64,000 nt of DNA from positions 3,596,001-3,660,000 of the forward strand of contig NZ_CP014782.1 in assembly GCF_002005305.1 (NCBI RefSeq). Direction: 5' to 3'. Made by a program: the position numbers and the translations under genes. This DNA comes from Shewanella psychrophila (GTDB taxonomy: Bacteria > Pseudomonadota > Gammaproteobacteria > Enterobacterales > Shewanellaceae). Below the pieces are notes generated by a model. That model made no database searches. It saw only the letters and a list, made by a program, of their open reading frames with translations, and was not told the origin of the DNA. This document shows positions 44,420-53,482 of the stretch, in pieces; within the stretch, counting starts at the first letter, position 1; every line of letters starts with the position of its first letter.

Positions 44420-45859
44420 TTATTTCGACGGATTAATCCCTGGTACAGTCCACTTCATATCGAGAATTGCCTGTGATGGCACATATAGACGAGTGATGGC
44501 ATAGAAGTTATCTTTGGCTGTAGGTAGCCAATTGGACACCAGCTTGCTGTCTATGGGTTTTTTATAGGAGAGGACAAGATCGAACGTTCCATCACTATTC
44601 TTGGTGATGGGGGTTTGGTCGCTGATGCTAAAACGATTAATCTCATTACCAATTAACATCTTTGTTTTTGCATCGTACAGAGTGACGGACCAGAACGAGT
44701 GAACTGGCGGGGCGGTAGTAAAATGCATGGTGTAGTTCTTGTTACCCGAAAGCAATTGACCTCGTGAGTCTGTATAAGCAATCGGGTACATGGCTTCTTT
44801 CGCCCCTTGCCCGCCGAGATAGGGGTGAGAAATCAGTGAGCGTAACGCGTTATCATCACCAAATTGGTCAAGCACAAAAGAATAAAACCAGGCATCTTTC
44901 TGCATCAAAGTGACCGGATTTGACGTTTGCGCCGCGACAATTTGTCGTCCATCTCTGACAGCTTTCTCCAGTTGCACCTTCATCGCCTGAGTTAATTTAC
45001 TGGGATCAAATCCATCTTCACTCAGGCCTATTTTTTTGAATTGCCCCAAGAGTGCTTGCTGACGTTTAGAAATCGGGTTGGCTTTTAGGTAAGCACCAAG
45101 TTCTTCATAGAATCTCAGAGGATCCTTAGCAATTCCAGCTCTGGGCGATAAAGGCGTAGAGGTAAAGTCGGTGATTTTCCCCGACAGATACATGCTCAAT
45201 GGTGTCAGAGTGTAATGATCTTGAATCTCATGAACCTTAGAGTAATCTTTTTCACCAAAGACTTGGGTACGCCCCCATAACCAGACCTTAGCGGTCGGCG
45301 CCTCAACAAGCGTGACTCCCTTTGGCACATCGCCTTGCCAATCAGGTGCCACAATCATCATTTTTTGAGCAGATTTTCCCGTAGTACGGGTTCCCACGTA
45401 CTTAAACAGGTTATGCCACATATCAAACATGTCGATGACAAAATATCGATCATCGACCTCGGGCGTCGATAAGATCATTGGCTGTTTCGACACATCGACT
45501 ATTGCACTCGAATACAAGGTATCGCGATTTGCGGTGGGCATATCTGTATCTTCATCGGTAGGAAGGCGACGGGCATGGCCAAAATGATTTAAGGGCGCAC
45601 GATAACTAGTGTCATTTTGAGCTTGCGATAGATCAGTATATTGGCGTGCAACCTGCTCCATCCTAACTAAGGTCGAGCCCCATAAATAGGCATCGGTTGC
45701 CAGTAGGTAACTTTCTTGATCTAACCAGGTACTGGCTTGATTATCTTGTATCTGGGAGGCTGCAGACGAAGGAAGAGATTTCATTTCATGGGCACTGACC
45801 CCCATAGAATGCATTAAAACCGTTGCCACAATAACGGCAGTTATTCGTTTCTTAAACAT
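44420..45859 (-). CDS. Exported DUF1254/DUF1214 protein, second copy
   Basis: A 479-residue exported protein with signal peptide (MFKKRITAVIVATVLMHSMGVSA). DUF1254 segments: TDAYLWGSTLVRMEQVARQY, MPTANRDTLYSSAIVDVS, RYFVIDMFDMWHNLF; DUF1214 segments: HSFWSVTLYDAKTKMLIGNE, NRFSISDQTP, NWLPTAKDNFYAITRLYVP. It is a diverged paralogue of the protein at 39094-40491. It precedes the sulfatase by 47 bases and probably shares its promoter. Function unknown, though the pairing with a sulfatase suggests a role in handling the same substrate. Confidence 0.9.
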   Translation of the reverse strand: MFKKRITAVIVATVLMHSMGVSAHEMKSLPSSAASQIQDNQASTWLDQESYLLATDAYLWGSTLVRMEQVARQYTDLSQAQNDTSYRAPLNHFGHARRLPTDEDTDMPTANRDTLYSSAIVDVSKQPMILSTPEVDDRYFVIDMFDMWHNLFKYVGTRTTGKSAQKMMIVAPDWQGDVPKGVTLVEAPTAKVWLWGRTQVFGEKDYSKVHEIQDHYTLTPLSMYLSGKITDFTSTPLSPRAGIAKDPLRFYEELGAYLKANPISKRQQALLGQFKKIGLSEDGFDPSKLTQAMKVQLEKAVRDGRQIVAAQTSNPVTLMQKDAWFYSFVLDQFGDDNALRSLISHPYLGGQGAKEAMYPIAYTDSRGQLLSGNKNYTMHFTTAPPVHSFWSVTLYDAKTKMLIGNEINRFSISDQTPITKNSDGTFDLVLSYKKPIDSKLVSNWLPTAKDNFYAITRLYVPSQAILDMKWTVPGINPSK

Positions 45860-46011
45860 AAGCTACTCCTCTCAAGTGGATAGGATTAGCTTACGTATTT
45901 TCGCTAAAATTTGTTTCTATACTCTCTATTAGTCTTTTAAATAAAGAATTTTAATTCAATTAAATAAACAAGATAGTGAGTTTCACTCTTTGAGGGCTAA
46001 TGTCCCTGAAT

Positions 46012-46917
46012 TTAAGGGCAACCTTGGGCTAGTATTGCTTTCGACTCCCTGATTAACCACTCGGTTAGGGGTTGCTTACGGTTAGTTTGATGACAGAAAA
46101 ACGCAATTTTTCTTTGATAACCTCTCGGAACCAACTCCTGAGGCAGAGAGAGAAAACGAAAGTTGTCGCCAATAGAGGATTGCAGTGAACGCGGCATGAT
46201 ACTTATGTAATCACTCTCTTTCATTAAATTAGTCATCAAAGATATGTCACCGGTTCTCAGGCTTATTTTTTTCTTTAGCTTAAAATGACGAATGAGTTTC
46301 TCGGCTTTAGACGGGCCCGTGACACCCGGAATAATACTGATACAAATAGGGTAAGGCAGCAGGGCCTTAACAGTCGCTTCCGTTAGGGGGTGGTCTTTTC
46401 TCACCACAAAAGCAAATTCATCACTGCCGATCTCTTGTTCCATTAACGTCTTATTGGTTTCCATGGGAAGGTAAGTAATACCGAAATGTTGAGCATTAAG
46501 CTCAAGCTGTTGCGGCGTCCCCAGACTCCAATGGGAACATTGCACCGTGAGTTCGGGCGCTAATGACGTCAGTAGTCTAATTAAATGAACCCCGAGAGTC
46601 GGGATCAGAGGCGGCGAAAGTATGAGATGAAGTTCTCCACTAAGCTCTGAGATATCCCACTTGGTGTTATCGCTATAAAGCGTATCTAGTTGAATAAATA
46701 TATCGGGTAAGCTTGATAAAATTCGGCTGCATTTTCTTGTAGGCACCAAGTTATTTTTATCTCTGATAAAGAGGGGATCATCAAATTGATCCCGCAATTT
46801 TTTCAACATGATGCTGATAGTCGGCTGGCTTACATTCATGCGTTTTGCGGCTAATACAGTTTGTTTTTCTTCACCTAGAATAATCAGCAAACGCAGTAGA
46901 TTTAAATCTTTAGCCAT
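46012..46917 (-). CDS. LysR-family regulator, likely of the sulfatase locus
   Basis: A 301-residue LysR protein: helix-turn-helix at about 18-60 (AAKRMNVSQPTISIMLKKLR, DQFDDPLFIRD), then a substrate-binding domain. It lies about 150 bases upstream of the DUF1254-sulfatase unit on the same strand and is separated from the emr pump genes by 50 bases. Position suggests control of the sulfatase locus; no operator was identified. Confidence 0.85.
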   Translation of the reverse strand: MAKDLNLLRLLIILGEEKQTVLAAKRMNVSQPTISIMLKKLRDQFDDPLFIRDKNNLVPTRKCSRILSSLPDIFIQLDTLYSDNTKWDISELSGELHLILSPPLIPTLGVHLIRLLTSLAPELTVQCSHWSLGTPQQLELNAQHFGITYLPMETNKTLMEQEIGSDEFAFVVRKDHPLTEATVKALLPYPICISIIPGVTGPSKAEKLIRHFKLKKKISLRTGDISLMTNLMKESDYISIMPRSLQSSIGDNFRFLSLPQELVPRGYQRKIAFFCHQTNRKQPLTEWLIRESKAILAQGCP

Positions 46918-46968
46918 TTTTTTCTTCCCGAATTATACAAGTATCAGTCTATCGTAGAGATCATAGTT

Positions 46969-48561
46969 CTAAGGCTTACTACCTGATTTCCTGATCAAGA
47001 GTACTGACGCTACGGCGATCAGCAGCAGAGCCGACAACATGTAGAACACATCATTATAGGCCTGAATATAGGCTTGTTGCGTCATCGTCTGACTCAGCAT
47101 CGCATGAGCCTGAGCCGAAGCTGTCACAGGATCTGACCCAGCCTGTGTTAGCACGCTGGCAGTTTGAGTGAAATAGTCATTAGCCAGAGAGCTCACCGCA
47201 GGCAGCGTCTCTTTAATATGGGCCAGATGCTCCCGAGACAAGTTATCTGTCATGGTCGCCACCAACGCAATACCACAGGCTCCTCCTAAGTTACGCATCA
47301 CATTGAGTACCGTCGATGCCGAGGCATTTTCGTGGGGCTTGATATGCATGGTGGCTATGATGCCAATGGGCACCAGAATAAATGGCTGACCCAGAGCGCG
47401 CACGATTTGTGAGGCTATCATCTGATCGCCTGCATAATCCGCCGTCATATGGCTATTCATATAGTAACTCAGAGAAAACATGGCGAAACCGAATGCCGCC
47501 AGATAGCGACCATCGAAACGCTCCATAAGTTTAGGAATAAAAGGTAGTATTAGCAGCTGCGGAAAGCCCATCCACATGATCACTTCGCCTATTTCCAGAG
47601 GACTATAATCATGAATTTGTGATAGATAGAGAGGGATCAAATAGATGGCACCGAATAACGCCATACCCAACAGAAAGTACGCCAAGGTTGAAAGGGCGAA
47701 ATCTCTCTGCCCCAGCAACCTGAGATTAACCAGAGGCTCTTTCTTCTTCAGCTGTATATAGATAAACAAGGCGATGTTGACGGCAGCTACGATACTCAGA
47801 TTACGGATCAGATCCGAGCCGAACCACTCCTTACGATTGCCTTCCTCAAGCACCACTTCCAAGCACCCCATCCCCAATGCCATGGTGATGATGCCAGACA
47901 AGTCCATATTTTTCAGCTTATCCCATACGACAGGTTTCTTCTCCAGACCGTAGGCGAGCATGGCCATCACCAGTAGTCCTGGGGGCACATTGATGTAAAA
48001 AAGATAGTGCCAACTAAACTGCTCGGTCAACCAACCACCCAGAGTCGGGCCAATAGACGGGGCAAACGTAGCAGTTACGCCAAACAAGGCCATACCCACC
48101 GAACGCTTATCGTCGGGAAGAAACTCAAGAATCAGCCTGAATGCCAAAGGGATCAACGCCCCACCGAAGAAGCCTTGCATGGCTCTAAAGGCGATCATAG
48201 ACTCCAGATTCCAGGACATAGAACAGAGTACCGACGCCCCGATAAAAGCAGTCGTAGTCCACAACAGGTAACGTCGTACCGACAGACCCTGACTCAACCA
48301 GCCTGACAGTGGAATGGCGATCATCTCTGCCACCAGATAAGCGGTAGCGATCCAAGAACCTTCTTCTAAGGTCGCTCCCAGGCTGCCTTGAATCTCCTTC
48401 ATGGAGGCATTGGTTATCTGAATATCCAGAATCGCCATAAAGGCACCGATAAGACCACCAAAAACGGCAATCCAGGCTCGGCGGCTACCTTTCCCATAAC
48501 CCTGAGGCTCGGCCGTCACTGCGGATGGCAACTCTGATATTGACTCGGCACCGGCACTCAT
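46969..48561 (-). CDS. DHA2-family multidrug efflux permease (EmrB-like)
   Basis: A 530-residue major-facilitator permease of the 14-helix DHA2 family. The segment VFGGLIGAFMAILDIQITNASMKEIQGS is the typical EmrB first helix; motif C-like GPTLGGWLTEQFSWHYLFYINVPPG is present. The start is 2 bases past the stop of the membrane-fusion gene upstream, so they are co-translated. Together with an outer-membrane channel elsewhere they should form a three-part drug exporter. The gene at 49720 (LysR) is divergent and likely controls the pair. Substrate unknown. Confidence 0.93.
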   Translation of the reverse strand: MSAGAESISELPSAVTAEPQGYGKGSRRAWIAVFGGLIGAFMAILDIQITNASMKEIQGSLGATLEEGSWIATAYLVAEMIAIPLSGWLSQGLSVRRYLLWTTTAFIGASVLCSMSWNLESMIAFRAMQGFFGGALIPLAFRLILEFLPDDKRSVGMALFGVTATFAPSIGPTLGGWLTEQFSWHYLFYINVPPGLLVMAMLAYGLEKKPVVWDKLKNMDLSGIITMALGMGCLEVVLEEGNRKEWFGSDLIRNLSIVAAVNIALFIYIQLKKKEPLVNLRLLGQRDFALSTLAYFLLGMALFGAIYLIPLYLSQIHDYSPLEIGEVIMWMGFPQLLILPFIPKLMERFDGRYLAAFGFAMFSLSYYMNSHMTADYAGDQMIASQIVRALGQPFILVPIGIIATMHIKPHENASASTVLNVMRNLGGACGIALVATMTDNLSREHLAHIKETLPAVSSLANDYFTQTASVLTQAGSDPVTASAQAHAMLSQTMTQQAYIQAYNDVFYMLSALLLIAVASVLLIRKSGSKP

Positions 48562-48563
48562 GG

Positions 48564-49622
48564 CTAGCGACCCGGATTAGCAGCGAGGGCTTGATCTAGT
48601 GAGGCACTGCGGGTATCGACTTTAACGACGGCACTCAAACCAGGAACCACCCTCGCCTCCTCTTCACTAAGATCGAGACGGATCCGCACCGGAATACGCT
48701 GCACTATTTTGGTGAAGTTGCCGGTAGCATTTTCTGCCGGCAACAGGCTAAATTTGGCACCGGATGCGGGTGACAGACTATCGATAACACCTGTAAAGGT
48801 TTTGTCGGGAAACGCATCGAGATTAACTTTCACCGTTTGACCGGGCTGCATATGTTGGATCTGGGTCTCTTTAAAATTAGCCGTGATCCATACAGCCCCA
48901 TCCGGCACCAAACTGTAGAGGGCCTGACCGGGCTGCACATACTGACCCATCATGGCCCCGCGCTTATCGATCACACCCGAAAATGGCGCTCTCACCTGAG
49001 TATCGGCCAGCTGTATCTTAGCCAAATCTAATCCGGCTCTCGCCTTAACAACATTTGAATCGATCTGTTGTAGCTGCGCATTAAATACAGCTAGCTCTCT
49101 CTGCTGAGCGATCAGCGCAGCCTTAGCTTCATCCAAATGAGCAATGGATGACTCCACGCCGGCCTGCCTCTCATCGACATCGTCTTGAGAGCTGTAATTC
49201 TTCACTTTTAGTTTCTTCGAACGCATTAACTGCTGCTGTGCACGAGAAAGATCTGACTCAGCAGCGGCAACACCTGCTGCGGCTTGATTAATCAAAGCAT
49301 GCTGCAGACTCACCTTTGCTAACAGGGCTTGTTGATCTGCGATAGCACTGTCTAACTCGGCATCGCCCTGAGCGACCTTAGCTTCATATTGATTGTCTTC
49401 AAGCTGAGCCAATAGTTGACCAGCGTCGACATGTTGGTTATCGGTAATATCTGTCATCACCACATAACCGGGAACCTTAACACTAATATTTGAAATGTCT
49501 GCTTCCACATAGGCATTATCGGTGGATTCGAAGAAGCGCACCTGAGTCCACCAGTAATAGCCACCACCCGCTATTGCTGCGATGAAGAGTGGCGCTAGAA
49601 TGAATAATTTACTTTTGGACAT
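48564..49622 (-). CDS. HlyD/EmrA-type membrane-fusion protein
   Basis: A 352-residue periplasmic adaptor anchored by an N-terminal helix (about 6-25, LFILAPLFIAAIAGGGYYWW). Biotinyl-lipoyl-like halves (SVKVPGYVVMTDITDNQHVD and VRAPFSGVIDKRGAMMGQYV) flank a long alpha-helical hairpin (about 90-190), and a beta-barrel domain follows. First gene of the emrAB-like operon, divergent from a LysR gene 97 bases away. Confidence 0.93.
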   Translation of the reverse strand: MSKSKLFILAPLFIAAIAGGGYYWWTQVRFFESTDNAYVEADISNISVKVPGYVVMTDITDNQHVDAGQLLAQLEDNQYEAKVAQGDAELDSAIADQQALLAKVSLQHALINQAAAGVAAAESDLSRAQQQLMRSKKLKVKNYSSQDDVDERQAGVESSIAHLDEAKAALIAQQRELAVFNAQLQQIDSNVVKARAGLDLAKIQLADTQVRAPFSGVIDKRGAMMGQYVQPGQALYSLVPDGAVWITANFKETQIQHMQPGQTVKVNLDAFPDKTFTGVIDSLSPASGAKFSLLPAENATGNFTKIVQRIPVRIRLDLSEEEARVVPGLSAVVKVDTRSASLDQALAANPGR

Positions 49623-49698
49623 ACATGACTCCTTGATTAGTACTTCATAGTCTACTACTGTCTCTATATGTTTATTAGATAGTTAAAATTCAACCCAC

Positions 49699-49716
49699 TG
49701 TTTCACAGGTGTAACA
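49699..49716. promoter_or_regulatory. Candidate operator in the LysR-emrAB divergent gap
   Basis: TGTTTCACAGGTGTAACA is an 18-base near-palindrome (TGTT and CAC mirrored by GTG and AACA). It lies just before the LysR start, a position suited to autoregulation. Inferred only. Confidence 0.4.
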
Positions 49717-49719
49717 ATA

Positions 49720-50652
49720 ATGGATCTCAATCGCGTGCAAATGTTTGCTCAGGTCGTCGAGCAGGGAAGTTTTACCGGAGCGGCTAAAGCCTTGGGCCTG
49801 ACCAAGGCCACGGTGAGCCGTAAGATAGCCGAATTAGAAGCTGATGCTGGGGTTCAACTCTTGTTTCGCACCACCAGAAAGCTCAAGTTAACCGAGGCAG
49901 GTTCGGCCTATTACAACCGGGTTCATCGTATCTTACTGGATCTTAAGCAGGCCGAAGATCAACTCAGTGCCAGCCAGCAGGTGATCAAGGGACAACTCAG
50001 AATTGTTTGCCCCATTGAGCTAGGACAGCTATTTCTTGGAAAAATATTTGCTCGCTTCCTCGAGCGCTACCCTGACATATCCATAGAAGCTGAGCTCAGT
50101 AACCGCAAGGTTGATGTGATTGAAGAGGATGTGGATGTGTTGTTTCAAATAACCTCGTCAACAGATACCAGGCTGCAGAGTTATGATCTGCTTATTACGG
50201 CCAAAACCCTGATGGCGAGCCCGGCATACCTTGCTCGTAATGGCACACCAAAAACTCCGCAAGACCTCAACCAGCATAAGGCTATTAAGCTGAAATCAGC
50301 ACATATGGACGCCAGCTGGACCCTGTTTGACGGCGATAAGTGGGTAACCTTAGACCCGGATGCTCAACTGACAGTGAACAATGTCACTTTAGCCAGAGAA
50401 GCCGCAATAGAGGGCTTAGGCATAGCGACCGTGCCCAATATAATAGCCCAACATGCCTTAGAAAACAGACTGTTGATCCCTCTGCTGGAAGACTTCCCTA
50501 TGACCCAGACTAAGCTCACCATGAGCTTTCCACAACGAGCCTATCTCCCGAGAAAATACCGGGTGTTTATCGAGTTTCTCTACGAGAGTCTGAGTCAAAA
50601 CCCGGATAATATTCTGCTTGAGACCCCCGATTTCATCTCAATGCCACAGTAA
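49720..50652 (+). CDS. LysR-family regulator divergent from the pump operon
   Basis: A 310-residue LysR protein of the typical CrgA/AaeR-like branch: MDLNRVQMFAQVVEQGSFTG start, helix-turn-helix AKALGLTKATVSRKIAELEA, and a substrate-binding domain with RIVCPIELGQLFLGKIFARF and ALIEGLGIAT-like region (AAIEGLGIATVPNIIA). Divergence from emrAB by 97 bases makes it the probable local regulator. Confidence 0.88.
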   Translation: MDLNRVQMFAQVVEQGSFTGAAKALGLTKATVSRKIAELEADAGVQLLFRTTRKLKLTEAGSAYYNRVHRILLDLKQAEDQLSASQQVIKGQLRIVCPIELGQLFLGKIFARFLERYPDISIEAELSNRKVDVIEEDVDVLFQITSSTDTRLQSYDLLITAKTLMASPAYLARNGTPKTPQDLNQHKAIKLKSAHMDASWTLFDGDKWVTLDPDAQLTVNNVTLAREAAIEGLGIATVPNIIAQHALENRLLIPLLEDFPMTQTKLTMSFPQRAYLPRKYRVFIEFLYESLSQNPDNILLETPDFISMPQ

Positions 50653-50674
50653 AACCCCTTATTTATATCGTCCA

Positions 50675-50709
50675 TAAAAAAGCCGCGAACAGAATAACTG
50701 TTCGCGGCT
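50675..50709 (-). terminator. Terminator of the TRAP permease gene
   Basis: AGCCGCGAACAG (50681-50692) and CTGTTCGCGGCT (50698-50709) pair over 12 bases around AATAA; six T follow on the minus strand. It may also stop the convergent LysR transcript. Confidence 0.88.
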
Positions 50710-50743
50710 GATTCAATGCTTTGAAGTCAATATAACTTAGTCT

Positions 50744-53341
50744 CTAGGCATTGACGGGTTCGATATCGAGCTCTGTTTCAGTATCGGCTCGCCTGCGCTG
50801 ACGCCAGAAGACAAACCCGGCAAGCATCAGTGCCGGAATGAATATCCATTCTTTAGCGAAGCGAGTATTCACCTGCTGCACAGCCAGTATCTGTTGATCG
50901 AAATCGATCCCCGCCTTCTGCGCGTTACTGGCAAAGCCAACCATGTCGACAACAGTCTGACCTTTATCGTTTTGCATCAGCATCAGGCCTGCATCATCGA
51001 GACGTTGCTGCGCCGTATCAGCTTGGGGAAGATCCAACATTACCACCCTCTGCTTACTCTCGCCTTTATAGGTTTCATAACCCAAGACCAGACGTAACGG
51101 CTCATCGCCCTCAAGTGTCTCCACGACCTGAGCTATCTCACTGCCAGGATGATCGGTAAACTTGGGCTTTATCAGATCCTGCCAAAAATCGGGGCGAACC
51201 AAGCTAAAGGCCACAAGAATAAGCAACACAGACTCATAACGTTTACTTCTGGTCACGAAATACCCCTGAACCGCGGAGGCGAACAGGCACATGGCCACTA
51301 AGGTATACATAAAGATAAACATCATCTGCCAGATGCTATCTATGCCCACTAATATGATGTCGGTATTGAAGATAAACATAAACGGCAGAACCGCAGTCAG
51401 CATGGCGTATTTAAACGCTTGAACACCCGTTTTTATTGGATCGGCCTTAGAGATTGCCGATGCAGCAAAGGCCGCCAAACCTACAGGAGGAGTGATATCC
51501 GCCATGATACCAAAGTAAAACACAAACAGATGTACTGCGATAAGCGGCACAATCAAGCCATGTTGAGCACCTAGGCTAATCACTACTGGCGCCATCAGGC
51601 TAGAGACTACGATATAATTTGCGGTTGTAGGTAACCCCATGCCTAAGATCAGGCTAATCACAGCAATCAAGACCAACATCAAGCCTAGACTGCCACCTGA
51701 CATCACCTCTACCAGCTCAGTCATCACAGGTCCCAGACCTGTCAGGGTTACCGCGCCAACGACGACACCGGCAGCCGCTGTAGCGACACCGATACCTATC
51801 ATGTTTCTGGCACCAGTCTCTAAGCCAACCAGCAGATCTCTTACACCCTCCTTGATTTCGCTCAACCCCGCCTTCTGTCCCCTGAAGAAGCTAAACAGCG
51901 GCCGCTGAGACAACAGAATAAAGATCATAAATGCGGTGGCATAGAAGGCCGAAAGACCAGGCGATAGCTTCTCAACCATCAGACACCAGACCAAGATCAC
52001 CACAGGCAACAAGAAATGCAGACCCGACTTTACCGTTGGCCCAAGCTTAGGCAGCACAGGCGTCGTGCAATTAGGATCGTCAATCTCTAAATCCGGATAC
52101 TTAGCGCTGTGTGAAACCAGAAAGATATATGCCAGCAAGGTACCCACGGAGATGAGCCAAACCGCGGCATCTCCCGTATTACCCTTGATAAAGTCTAGAG
52201 CGAAATAGACTACACCCGCCAGAATAATCAAGCTGGATATGGTGATACCAGACCGTAGCAAACGCACCTTCCAAGGCGCTGGCGGTTCGGTACGCGCTAT
52301 GCCCTGCAAGTTAGCCTTCAGAGCCTCGAGATGCATGATGTAAAGGAACGTCAGATAAGCCGCAATCGCCGGTATGAAGGCGTGTTTAATCACCTCAACA
52401 TAGGGAATACCTACATATTCCACCATCAAGAAAGCCGCGGCTCCCATGATAGGTGGCATGATCTGACCATAACAGGATGAGGCAACTTCCACAGCCCCAG
52501 CCTTATGAGCTGGCAAGCCCATACGTTTCATCAAAGGAATAGTAAAGGTACCAGTCGTCACCACGTTCGCGATAGAGGAGCCAGAAATCAATCCCGTCAT
52601 GCCCGATGCAAGTACGGCCGCCTTTGCTGGCCCACCGCGCATATGGCCTAAGAGGGCAAATGCCATCTTGATAAAGTAATTACCTGCTCCTGCTTTTTCT
52701 AACAAGGCGCCGAAAAGTACAAACAGGAATACGAAGCTGGTGGATACCCCCAAAGCGATGCCAAAGACGCCTTCAGTGGTGATCCATAAATGGCTAGCTG
52801 CTTTCGATAATGATGCGCCGCGATGAGAGATCACCTCCGGCATAAAAGGACCGGCGAAGATATAAATCAAAAATAGTCCCGCCACGATCATTAATGGTGG
52901 GCCTAATGCTCGACGAGTGGCCTCAAGCAGTAATACCATGCCAATAACTGCCACATAGATATCCATGGGTATAGGTGCGCCGGGTCTAGTCGACAGCTGC
53001 TCATAGAACCAGAAAAGATAGAGGGTGGCTCCGGCTCCCACAAAAGCAAACACCCAATCGAGTACAGGGACACTGTGCTTTCTGGATGATTTGAACGCCG
53101 GAAATGCCGTAAACGCGAGGAAAATGGCAAATGCCAGGTGAATAACCCTAGCTTGAGTATCATTGATGATGCCGATATTCAAAATAAACGGCAGTGGTGA
53201 GGCATACCAAAGTTGGAACAAGGCCCAAGATAAGGCGATACAGGTGATAAACTTGCCGGAAAATCCCTTTAACTCCCTAGCTCCGGAATCATTACTGGCG
53301 GCCATATCAGCTAACGCCCCTAGTTTTTGTGTTTTTTGCAT
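50744..53341 (-). CDS. TRAP transporter fused permease (4TM/12TM) with C-terminal DUF3394
   Basis: An 865-residue inner-membrane protein that fuses the small and large TRAP permease parts, a secondary transporter driven by an ion gradient. The large-subunit signature is visible in SGMTGLISGSSIANVVTTGTF, GAVEVASSCYGQIMPPIMGAA and the second repeat LGMGLPTTANYIVVSS plus FYFGIMADITPPVGLAAFAA. The last about 170 residues form a soluble extra domain of the DUF3394 type (KPKFTDHPGSEIAQVVETLE onward) followed by a final helix. It follows the binding-protein gene with a stem-loop between them. Confidence 0.93.
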   Translation of the reverse strand: MQKTQKLGALADMAASNDSGARELKGFSGKFITCIALSWALFQLWYASPLPFILNIGIINDTQARVIHLAFAIFLAFTAFPAFKSSRKHSVPVLDWVFAFVGAGATLYLFWFYEQLSTRPGAPIPMDIYVAVIGMVLLLEATRRALGPPLMIVAGLFLIYIFAGPFMPEVISHRGASLSKAASHLWITTEGVFGIALGVSTSFVFLFVLFGALLEKAGAGNYFIKMAFALLGHMRGGPAKAAVLASGMTGLISGSSIANVVTTGTFTIPLMKRMGLPAHKAGAVEVASSCYGQIMPPIMGAAAFLMVEYVGIPYVEVIKHAFIPAIAAYLTFLYIMHLEALKANLQGIARTEPPAPWKVRLLRSGITISSLIILAGVVYFALDFIKGNTGDAAVWLISVGTLLAYIFLVSHSAKYPDLEIDDPNCTTPVLPKLGPTVKSGLHFLLPVVILVWCLMVEKLSPGLSAFYATAFMIFILLSQRPLFSFFRGQKAGLSEIKEGVRDLLVGLETGARNMIGIGVATAAAGVVVGAVTLTGLGPVMTELVEVMSGGSLGLMLVLIAVISLILGMGLPTTANYIVVSSLMAPVVISLGAQHGLIVPLIAVHLFVFYFGIMADITPPVGLAAFAASAISKADPIKTGVQAFKYAMLTAVLPFMFIFNTDIILVGIDSIWQMMFIFMYTLVAMCLFASAVQGYFVTRSKRYESVLLILVAFSLVRPDFWQDLIKPKFTDHPGSEIAQVVETLEGDEPLRLVLGYETYKGESKQRVVMLDLPQADTAQQRLDDAGLMLMQNDKGQTVVDMVGFASNAQKAGIDFDQQILAVQQVNTRFAKEWIFIPALMLAGFVFWRQRRRADTETELDIEPVNA

Positions 53342-53419
53342 GTGAATAACCTGTTTGAACTGATTGTGCTCCCCCCGACGGGCATCACAAAATATAATCT
53401 TTGAAATCTAGCTGGCACA

Positions 53420-53452
53420 CTTGGGCAGTGTAGGAGACCTACACTGCCCAAG
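53420..53452 (-). other. Strong stem-loop between TRAP receptor and permease genes
   Basis: CTTGGGCAGTGTAG (53420-53433) and CTACACTGCCCAAG (53439-53452) form a perfect 14-base stem with a 5-base loop. There is no T run, so it may protect the receptor mRNA and lower permease expression, as common for binding-protein operons. Confidence 0.75.
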
Positions 53453-53482
53453 ATTATTAACCAGAATATATTGCTCGCTAGC

